The notes under the pieces are model-generated. The model was given only the letters and a program-made list of their open reading frames with translations, had not been told where the DNA came from and made no database searches. A DNA stretch of 9,230 bases from positions 5,836 through 15,065 of the forward strand of contig PFSX01000014.1 of assembly GCA_002789275.1 (NCBI GenBank). The letters run 5' to 3'. Source of the DNA: Candidatus Huberarchaeum crystalense. Lineage in GTDB: Archaea > Huberarchaeota > Huberarchaeia > Huberarchaeales > Huberarchaeaceae. Of the stretch, positions 1 through 4,918 are shown one piece after another. The translations under genes and the position numbers were made by a program. The first letter of the stretch is position 1. Each line of letters starts with the position of its first letter.

Positions 1-62
1 TTATTTTAATTAATTATAGTGCTGATTAGATTACAAATTGGTCGTTTTTGATTAAAAATAAG

Positions 63-305
63 ATGTATCTTAAAAAAAGCACTTTTAAACACATACTTTA
101 TGCAATTATGAGCTTTTTTGGTTCATTTATATTGATTGCGCACAGCATTATTCTTGACTTTGATCTTAATGCATTCAGCAGAATTACTTGGCAAGGTGTT
201 ATTCTTTCAACAATTGCGATTTATATAATTATGTACATATATGAACTAGTTCATGAATATGATGATTCTAAATGTTTTGATAAATCAAAAATTAAAGCAA
301 CCTAA
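63..305 (+). CDS. Small two-helix membrane protein, function unknown
   Basis: I do not recognise the family. From ATG at 63 the product is 80 residues. It has a short Lys-rich N-terminus, a hydrophobic segment at about residues 10-31, a second at about 43-63 (rich in Ile and Tyr), and a charged C-terminal tail containing ELVHEYDDSK. This predicts two membrane helices joined by a short loop. The frame can be extended upstream to TTG at 48, adding five residues (MIKNK). I prefer the ATG because neither start has a Shine-Dalgarno site and TTG is the rarer choice. It lies 80 bp upstream of the M42 peptidase on the same strand, but an oligo-T run (342-347) and a separate TATA-like box between them argue against strict co-transcription. 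AT-rich coding of a small membrane protein makes a chance ORF possible, but the clear hydrophobic periodicity supports a real gene. Confidence 0.55.
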   Translation: MYLKKSTFKHILYAIMSFFGSFILIAHSIILDFDLNAFSRITWQGVILSTIAIYIIMYIYELVHEYDDSKCFDKSKIKAT

Positions 306-352
306 ATATAAAACCCGCACAATTAAGTCCAACACAATGTAATTTTTTAGAG

Positions 353-366
353 AATTTTTAAAAACA
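353..366 (+). promoter_or_regulatory. TATA-like promoter element of the M42 peptidase gene
   Basis: The core TTTTTAAAAA at 355-364 is centred about 26 bases before the ATG at 386. That is the distance expected between an archaeal TATA box and the transcription start of a leaderless mRNA. No Shine-Dalgarno motif precedes the ATG, which fits leaderless initiation. Background AT content is high, so the match alone is weak; the spacing is the main support. Confidence 0.45.
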
Positions 367-385
367 CCAAACATTTAAATATATT

Positions 386-1483
386 ATGGCAGCAAAAACA
401 TCGCAAAAAAAGAAAAAATTTGAGGTTGACAAAAACCAAATAAAACTATTAAAAAAGTTAACTGAAACACCTGGGCCATCAGGAGGAGAAGAAAAAATCT
501 CAGCAATTATCCAAAATGAGATTAAGCCTTATATAAATAAAATGAAGATTGATCTTATGGGTAATATTATTGCTGAAAAAAAAGGAAACACAAAAGGACC
601 AAAAATTATGCTTGTTGCACATATGGATGAAATAGGATTAGTTGTAAAATATATTGATGATGCGGGTTTTATTAGATTTGTAAAAATTGGTGGGATTGAC
701 GATCGTGGTTTGCTAAATGAAAAGGTTGCGATTCATACAAAAAACAAATCTTTTCGAGGAATTATTGGTTCAAAAGCAGTACATTTGCAAAAATCTGAAG
801 AAACAAAAAAAGTAATTAATTATGAAGATTTGTATATTGATATTGGCGCAAAAGACAAAAAAGATGTAGAAAAAATAGGTGTGCAAAACGGCGACTATAT
901 TTCCTTTTTATCTGAATTAGAACTTCTTCCAAATAATTTTGTGTGTGGAAAAAGTTTAGATAATAATATAGGTGTGTTGGTTTTGATTGAGGTTTTGAAA
1001 AAAATTAAGAACTTTCCAGGTACAATTTACGCTGTTTTTTCAACGCAAGAAGAGGTTGGATTAAAGGGCGCGCGCACAGCAGCCTATACAATTCAGCCAG
1101 ATTTTGCTTTGGCAATTGATACAACAATCGCAGGAGATACGCCAGGAATTGACCCAAAAGAAAGCAATGTTAAACTAGGGAAAGGACCTGCCATTACTTT
1201 TGTCGAAGCATCAGGAATAGGAGCAATCGTGCCAAAAAAAGTGCGCGATTTGCTAACACAAACAGCAAAAAAAGAAAAAATCCCTTATCAAATAGAAATA
1301 TTGTCTGGAGGAATGACTGATATTGCCATAATTCAACTTGTTAGGAGCGGAACCCTTTCAGGCGGCATAGGAATTCCAACCCGTAACCTTCACACACCTG
1401 TTGAAATATCATCTTTAGAAGATGTTGATCTGACAATCAAATTTGTTGAAAAAATTGTTCAAAATCTGCCAAAATATTTATAA
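386..1483 (+). CDS. M42 family metallopeptidase (glutamyl/deblocking aminopeptidase type)
   Basis: Predicted cytosolic di-zinc aminopeptidase of the M42 family (TET-type self-compartmentalised peptidases), which trims peptides released by the proteasome and other proteases. The 365-residue length is normal. The metal ligands and catalytic residues appear in order: H79 and D81 in AHMDE, bridging D192 in SLDNNIG, catalytic E222 with ligand E223 in STQEEVG, D245 in AIDTT, and H336 in LHTPVE. The N-terminal motif TPGPSGGEE at about 28-36 is typical of the family. The dimerisation/TET insertion lies between residues about 85 and 185. Two oddities: a 12-15 residue Lys-rich N-terminal extension, and Asn instead of the usual Arg in the D-N-R motif after the bridging Asp (D192-N193-N194). 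All metal ligands are present, so activity is likely. The ATG choice is supported by the TATA-like box about 26 bp upstream. Exact substrate preference cannot be read from sequence. Confidence 0.95.
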   Translation: MAAKTSQKKKKFEVDKNQIKLLKKLTETPGPSGGEEKISAIIQNEIKPYINKMKIDLMGNIIAEKKGNTKGPKIMLVAHMDEIGLVVKYIDDAGFIRFVKIGGIDDRGLLNEKVAIHTKNKSFRGIIGSKAVHLQKSEETKKVINYEDLYIDIGAKDKKDVEKIGVQNGDYISFLSELELLPNNFVCGKSLDNNIGVLVLIEVLKKIKNFPGTIYAVFSTQEEVGLKGARTAAYTIQPDFALAIDTTIAGDTPGIDPKESNVKLGKGPAITFVEASGIGAIVPKKVRDLLTQTAKKEKIPYQIEILSGGMTDIAIIQLVRSGTLSGGIGIPTRNLHTPVEISSLEDVDLTIKFVEKIVQNLPKYL

Positions 1484-1492
1484 GTTTCGCTC

Positions 1493-1533
1493 TTTTTTTA
1501 GATAAAATACATAACTTATATTGAGTTATGTAT
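1493..1533 (+). terminator. Oligo-T run plus hairpin downstream of the M42 gene
   Basis: Ten bases after the M42 stop there is a run of seven T (1493-1499), the usual archaeal intrinsic termination signal. It is followed by a perfect 10-bp inverted repeat, ATACATAACT (1507-1516) and AGTTATGTAT (1524-1533), with a 7-base loop and a T-rich stretch after it. The hairpin is nearly symmetric and could also stop transcription arriving from the convergent MEMO gene. Function is inferred. Confidence 0.6.
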
Positions 1534-1686
1534 AACTTTATTATTTGTTTTCAAACAAGAAAAATACTACTACTCAAAGCCCACCAAAAGCGAAAAACAA
1601 AATTAAATCCAAAACACTAACCAAAATAAAAAATAAATATTAATTATAATTTAAAGGATGCATATTTTACTTTATTATATTCAAAG

Positions 1687-1796
1687 TTTTTAATCAAAAC
1701 AAATAACATACAATCTAATTTTTATTAACTAAAACACAAAATTTTTAATCAAAACAAACAATATACAATCTAACTTTTATTAATTAAAACACAAAA
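1687..1796. repeat. Two-copy 55-bp tandem direct repeat
   Basis: Copy 1 spans 1687-1741 and copy 2 spans 1742-1796, directly adjacent, both beginning TTTTTAATCAAAACAAA and ending TAAAACACAAAA. They match at 51 of 55 positions. The four differences are all C/T transitions, and there are no indels. The repeat sits 43 bp past the stop of the minus-strand MEMO gene. Two copies without regular spacers, and no cas genes, rule out a CRISPR array. Confidence 0.9.
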
Positions 1797-1838
1797 ATCA
1801 AATCTATTAACTAATATCTCATACGATCAAAACACAAG

Positions 1839-2699
1839 TTAACATATAGCACCAGCAAAATAACCTACAACATTGCTTTTATCGTTTGTAACATCTGCTG
1901 AAGTTGTGTAAAAAAGCGACATGGGTTTTCTGTCACAGCTCGCAAGCAAACAGCAAATAGGGATATATCCACATGCAGAAATATGGTTTTCTTCAACAAC
2001 TTTTTTCAAGTTTTTCCAATCACCTTTGAGGAAGGAATTTATTAAAAGTTTATCTTTATTTTCTGCTTCATCCTGAGAAACATAATGCGACATATCGCTT
2101 GACGCCACAACAATAAGCAGATGGTCTTTTGGCAAACTTGCTGATGCAGACTTAATTTTTTCAGATATTTCTTCAATCACGCGCGGGTCTGTTGTTCCCA
2201 AAATAATTGGCACAATATTATATTCTATTTTTTTGCTGTTTTTTTCCAAAAGCATATGAATATACTGAATAAATGGCAACTGGACTTCAACAGCATGCTC
2301 GTTTGCAAATGCCACAATATCTTCTTGCAAATAGCGGCTGGTTTTTAAAAAACTTTGCACAATTTCAGAACATATATTGACTTCTCCAAAAGGCAATTGC
2401 CAAACAGCGTTATTTGAAATTGCATTTGCTTTCCCTAAACCAGTGTGATTTGGAGCAAGAATAATATAATTTATTTTGCTTGCTGTTGTTGTTTCCAAAA
2501 ACTGATAGAGTGTTTTATAAGCATATGCTGCTGTTTTTCCTGAGTAAACATAACCTGCATGAGGAACAACAATTCCCTGAATTTGATTTACTGTTGGAAG
2601 GTCTTTTATTTTGCTAAAAAAAGATGATAGCATTAATTCAAGTTTATCTTTATCTTCAGGATAAAATTTTCCTTTGGCAACAAGCGGTTGTATGTACAT
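1839..2699 (-). CDS. amrB: MEMO-family protein (AmmeMemoRadiSam system protein B, AmrB)
   Basis: The 286-residue product matches the MEMO/AmrB family over its full length (family about 260-300). Family signatures in order are VPHAGYVYSG with H47, APNHTG with H85, NEHAVEVQLPF with H135, SSDMSHY at about 201-206, SACGYIP with C243, and the terminal VVGYFAGAI. H47, H85 and C243 correspond to the metal-binding His, His and Cys of human MEMO1. Family knowledge: MEMO1 binds iron or copper and has a dioxygenase-like fold, and the archaeal AmmeMemoRadiSam trio pairs it with an AMMECR1-domain protein and a radical SAM protein. Neither partner is in this window, and the substrate is unknown. The start lies 1 nt after the stop of the upstream HIT gene, so the two are surely co-transcribed and probably translationally coupled. 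The protein is probably cytosolic, as no signal peptide is seen. Confidence 0.93.
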   Translation of the reverse strand: MYIQPLVAKGKFYPEDKDKLELMLSSFFSKIKDLPTVNQIQGIVVPHAGYVYSGKTAAYAYKTLYQFLETTTASKINYIILAPNHTGLGKANAISNNAVWQLPFGEVNICSEIVQSFLKTSRYLQEDIVAFANEHAVEVQLPFIQYIHMLLEKNSKKIEYNIVPIILGTTDPRVIEEISEKIKSASASLPKDHLLIVVASSDMSHYVSQDEAENKDKLLINSFLKGDWKNLKKVVEENHISACGYIPICCLLASCDRKPMSLFYTTSADVTNDKSNVVGYFAGAIC

Positions 2700-2700
2700 T

Positions 2701-3429
2701 TTACTCCCAACCGCACGAATTTTTCAAATTTTTGAGTTTAGAATTGAGTGCATTGATCTCTTTTTCAAGTGATGAAATGCTTGCAACATCGCATAATGAT
2801 GTATCTATATGTTCTGATGGAATTGTTGTTTGTGATTTTGTAAAGGGTTGTTGTTTTTGTTCTGCTGTTTGAAACATTGGTGCTAGAATTTGGGGTGAGA
2901 TTAGCTCTTTTTTTTGTTGCTCTTGTGGTTTTGGCTGGTGAGGAATAGTATTATTTTGTTCTTTTTTAACTTCAGCTGCTTGGGTTGCCACTTGCATAGC
3001 AATACTCAAAACAGTGGAAAGCTCGTCAAACACACTTTTAAGAAAAGGGTCAGGATTTTCTTGAGAATATCCTTGTATAGATGCAGTGTCTTTTTCAGGA
3101 GAACCGTAGCGAGGAATAAGCTGGAAAAAAAGATGTTGAACTTGCGCGCCCGAGCCAGGCCCTTCATTAGACAACACCATAAACCCATTGCAATTAGCAT
3201 ATGTTGCCTTAATTGCACTCATAACTTTTGCAATAGCAACAAACAATCCCTGAAACTCGCCCCCATTAAGTTCGTACAAATATGTTATATGGCGTTTAGC
3301 AATCACATTCATAGTTCCTTTTGTTCGAGGATATTTGTCTAAAAAGGCAATGACAAATTGGTCTTCATACACTTTAAATGCAGGAACTTGTCCTGTAACG
3401 ATCTGGCAAAAAATACATTGTGGGTCCAT
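2701..3429 (-). CDS. HIT-domain protein with degenerate active site and coiled-coil tail
   Basis: Residues 1 to about 112 are a histidine-triad (HINT-like) domain. It has the zinc-site C5-x-x-C8, KVYED at 19-23, AFLDKYPRTKG at 28-38, H47, and the triad region QVQHLFFQLIPR at 96-107. Normal family members read H-x-H-x-H there, and the middle His is the AMP-accepting nucleophile. Here the pattern is H99-L-F101-F-Q103: the nucleophile is Phe and the third His is Gln. The usual GH in KGHxLVIPK is also changed (KGTMNVIAK). The fold and zinc ligands look kept, while hydrolase or nucleotidyl-transfer activity is probably lost. The second half (about 113-242) is outside the family: a Gln/Pro/Lys-rich linker (160-205) and a short coiled coil at about 218-238 (LEKEINALNSKLKNL). 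The normal domain is 110-140 residues, so this protein is nearly doubled. It may act as a nucleotide sensor or scaffold (inference). It leads the HIT-MEMO operon. Confidence 0.88.
   Translation of the reverse strand: MDPQCIFCQIVTGQVPAFKVYEDQFVIAFLDKYPRTKGTMNVIAKRHITYLYELNGGEFQGLFVAIAKVMSAIKATYANCNGFMVLSNEGPGSGAQVQHLFFQLIPRYGSPEKDTASIQGYSQENPDPFLKSVFDELSTVLSIAMQVATQAAEVKKEQNNTIPHQPKPQEQQKKELISPQILAPMFQTAEQKQQPFTKSQTTIPSEHIDTSLCDVASISSLEKEINALNSKLKNLKNSCGWE
2704..2708 (-). promoter_or_regulatory. Possible Shine-Dalgarno site for the MEMO gene
   Basis: On the minus strand the end of the HIT gene reads GGGAGTAAAATG, with the HIT stop TAA, one A, and then the MEMO start. GGGAG can pair with the archaeal 16S tail (CCUCC) but lies only 4 nt from the ATG, so it may work together with translational coupling from the HIT gene. 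Confidence 0.4.
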
Positions 3430-3450
3430 ATTTTTTATTGTTAAGAGCGC

Positions 3451-3473
3451 AAAATTTCAAAGTTTAAATAAAG
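3451..3473 (-). promoter_or_regulatory. Candidate promoter of the HIT-MEMO operon
   Basis: On the minus strand two AT-rich boxes precede the HIT start (first base 3429): TTTATTTAAAC (3462-3472), centred near -38, and the weaker GAAATTTT (3451-3458), near -25. The first is the better TATA-like match and would give a leader of about a dozen bases. The second would give a leaderless mRNA. No Shine-Dalgarno motif precedes the start codon. Confidence 0.3.
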
Positions 3474-3516
3474 TGCTCACTTTTGTTAGTAAGATTTACT
3501 ATATATTTTAAACAGA

Positions 3517-3632
3517 TTAAATACTTGGGATTTTAAATAGTATATACATTTTATAATACACCATATACAAAACACATCTTAGTCATCTAAATTAGATATT
3601 TGGGATTTTATAATACACCATATACAAAACAC
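3517..3632 (-). repeat. Partial direct duplication of the 3' end of the M50-like gene
   Basis: The coding end of the M50-like gene (copy B, 3592-3632) is repeated just downstream (copy A, 3517-3575). The 28 bases at 3548-3575 and 3605-3632 are identical. Copy A translates in the same sense as VLYMVYYK-MYILFK-IPSI-stop, and the gene itself ends VLYMVYYK-IPNI-stop. The only length difference is an in-frame 18-bp block flanked by AAAAT direct repeats in copy A. Differences in the terminal codons are transitions. Copy A lies beyond the stop and is not translated as part of the gene. Confidence 0.9.
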
Positions 3633-4266
3633 TGAAAACCAGAGCAAAGAAAACAAATATTGCAAGCTCTTTTTGAAGCAATTTACTCAACAACACAAAA
3701 AACCACAAAAAGTAAAGCAACAAGAGCCATAAATAAGGTGTTTTAACTGCTTTTATTTTTACATATGCAAAAGAAACCAAAGGAGCAATTTGCCAAAAAG
3801 CAAAAATCGCGCCACCAAAAAACACATAAGAAATAAAGGAATTTTGTGGAAGGAACAGCAAAATTACAAGAAACAGCAAATAAATTTCACTTCCAAGGAG
3901 ATAAATATATCCTTCTTTTTGCTGACCATAGTTTGGGGTTATATATTTTTTCGTATAATTGTCATTAAGACGCTCTCTGCTTACAATAGCAATAGGTAGG
4001 TGAAGCAGAGCCCCAGCAACAAAAGAAACGAGCGCAGGTTTCCAAAGAAATTCATGCTCGTGGATATAATCATATTTTGTGGCAAGATACCTAAAAACAA
4101 AGTAATATATACTAACTATAATAATAGCAACCAGTGCGCTAAAAACAAGCCATTCTATATTAAATTTTGATGTAAGTGAAAAAATTCCTCCCCAAAAAAG
4201 AAACGCAAAAATCATTGAGAGCAAAAGAGATGATAAGATTGTTTTGGAGTATTTATTCTGAACCAT
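3592..4266 (-). CDS. Polytopic membrane protein, possible inactive M50 (site-2 protease)-like protein
   Basis: This 224-residue protein is almost all membrane helices, at about 10-30, 36-58, 76-95, 119-139, 144-166, 177-195 and 199-217. I recognise a resemblance to archaeal M50-type membrane proteases in the order RYLATKYDY (59-67), E-x-x-x-W around 70-75, a Pro in helix 3 (P91), GYIYLLGSEIYL (119-130, matching the usual ISLAGPxxN segment) and QIAPLV (159-164, matching the usual NLIPxPPLDG). The zinc-binding HExxH expected at about 53-57 reads IYYFV, and the Asp of LDG is absent, so the protein cannot be a canonical zinc protease. This assignment is inference from remembered family patterns; an unrelated membrane protein is the alternative. 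It starts 30 nt after the eS1 stop on the same strand, so co-transcription with eS1 is likely. Its 3' end is partly duplicated downstream, and the last four residues are affected by that duplication. Confidence 0.8.
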   Translation of the reverse strand: MVQNKYSKTILSSLLLSMIFAFLFWGGIFSLTSKFNIEWLVFSALVAIIIVSIYYFVFRYLATKYDYIHEHEFLWKPALVSFVAGALLHLPIAIVSRERLNDNYTKKYITPNYGQQKEGYIYLLGSEIYLLFLVILLFLPQNSFISYVFFGGAIFAFWQIAPLVSFAYVKIKAVKTPYLWLLLLYFLWFFVLLSKLLQKELAIFVFFALVFSVLYMVYYKIPNI

Positions 4267-4296
4267 ATATTTTTTTTAAACTTTTTTTGATTGCTT

Positions 4297-4887
4297 TTAT
4301 TTTCTTTGTGTCTGTGTTTTTATGCTAAATTTAGTTATCTCCATTATACGCAAAGGATAGAGTTTGTGGCTAACTTTTTTCATTTCATATGGGAGGTCTT
4401 TATTAAGAATTGATTTGACAGCATCAGTGTAAGTTAGTTCGCTGATCTTTTTAGTTAAAAAATCACGGAGCGCGCTCCGAATCAAAGTCTCTTTTGTTTT
4501 TGTTGTTTTTTTAATTGTTGCTGCGCTATAACTTAATTTTACAAGTATACCTTCTTTTGTTTTATAAACTTGATTATCCTCAATTAAGTTTGTTTTTGAT
4601 AAAATTATGTTTTGTTTTTGTGAAGCCAATATTTGAATGCCTTCTAACTCTGTTAATATTGTTTTTTCTTCTATTTTGCTAATTTTAAATGTTCCGTCAT
4701 ATTTGTAGTATTTTGGTTGATTCATCACTAATCCAATATTATATTGTATTTTTTTTCCAATCGCGTTTTGCAACCCAGACAAGTATATTTCTCCAATCAC
4801 GGTGTTTCCACAAATGTCTTGCGGTGCTCTTACTTCTTCCCATCGCTTTTTTATTATTTTTTTTGCTTGTTGTTTTTTAGATGCCAT
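4297..4887 (-). CDS. rps3ae: 30S ribosomal protein eS1 (S3ae)
   Basis: Small-subunit ribosomal protein found only in archaea and eukaryotes, located on the platform near the mRNA exit and the 16S 3' end. The 196-residue length is close to the archaeal norm. Family features are the basic N-terminus followed by KRWEEVRAP (about 14-22), IGEIYLSGL (31-39), the central beta segments, the helix region TKETLIRSALRDFL (131-144) and the conserved ending KLYPLRIMEITKFSI (175-189). The segment that in other archaea carries the Arg-rich SLVRRR-type loop is here LASQKQNIILSKTN (87-100), lacking the Arg cluster, so this is a divergent eS1. The start is set by the conserved N-terminal block. No Shine-Dalgarno motif is seen, and a TATA-like box lies near -27. 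It is divergent from cca and followed by the M50-like membrane gene. Confidence 0.87.
   Translation of the reverse strand: MASKKQQAKKIIKKRWEEVRAPQDICGNTVIGEIYLSGLQNAIGKKIQYNIGLVMNQPKYYKYDGTFKISKIEEKTILTELEGIQILASQKQNIILSKTNLIEDNQVYKTKEGILVKLSYSAATIKKTTKTKETLIRSALRDFLTKKISELTYTDAVKSILNKDLPYEMKKVSHKLYPLRIMEITKFSIKTQTQRK
4466..4479. repeat. Perfect 14-bp GC-rich palindrome inside the eS1 gene
   Basis: CGGAGCGCGCTCCG is its own reverse complement and 12 of its 14 bases are G or C, in a sequence of about 30% GC. It encodes Arg-Ser-Ala-Leu-Arg within the conserved helix at eS1 residues 137-141 (codons CGG AGC GCG CTC CGT). Coding constraint does not require these synonymous choices. It could be a protein-binding site, a strong mRNA hairpin, or chance. 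Confidence 0.6.
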
Positions 4888-4918
4888 AATGTTTTTGTAA
4901 TATTGCTAAAAATTATAT
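4888..4918 (-). promoter_or_regulatory. Divergent eS1/cca promoter region with eS1 TATA-like box
   Basis: Only 29 bp (4888-4916) separate the eS1 and cca start codons. On the minus strand ATATAATT (4911-4918) is centred about 27 bases before the eS1 ATG, right for a leaderless transcript, and it overlaps the cca start codon. No equally good box is seen for cca, whose promoter must overlap this segment or lie inside the eS1 gene. The two promoters probably interfere or share factors (inference). Confidence 0.5.

Larger units (their letters stand above)
1484..1838. other. Convergent non-coding region between the M42 and MEMO genes
   Basis: This 355-bp gap separates two convergent genes. It holds an oligo-T run and a 10-bp-stem hairpin close to the M42 stop, then a very AT-rich stretch (about 1555-1685) in which I see no gene, and then a two-copy 55-bp tandem repeat. 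A weak, degenerate third copy may follow at about 1797-1835, sharing ATTAACTAA and ATCAAAACACAA. Stop codons interrupt all frames and no tRNA-like or C/D-box structure was seen. Confidence 0.7.

Noticed and set aside
48..62. TTG start for the first small membrane protein
   Set aside because: It adds only five residues and has no ribosome site. The ATG at 63 is in frame and a more likely start, though the TTG cannot be excluded.
1687..1796. CRISPR-like repeat
   Set aside because: There are only two directly abutting copies, no spacers and no cas genes. It is a tandem duplication.
2624..2872. Plus-strand frame spanning the HIT/MEMO junction
   Set aside because: It is antisense to both genes of a tightly packed operon and matches no family; treated as a shadow.
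3120..3140. Frameshift or sequencing error in the T run of the HIT triad as a cause of the lost histidines
   Set aside because: The reading frame is correct on both sides (Q-V-Q-H before, Q-L-I-P-R after) with the right residue spacing, so substitution rather than indel explains the change.
2914..3342. Open frame of 142 codons on the plus strand opposite the HIT gene
   Set aside because: It lies wholly antisense to a recognisable HIT-domain gene, has no family features, and its composition (Phe/Leu/Ser/Cys-rich) is that of a mirrored AT-rich gene.
4297..4887. eS1 as an unknown basic protein of this lineage
   Set aside because: The N-terminal W-x-x-V-x-AP block and the C-terminal YPLRxxEI block together identify S3ae despite weak similarity in the middle.
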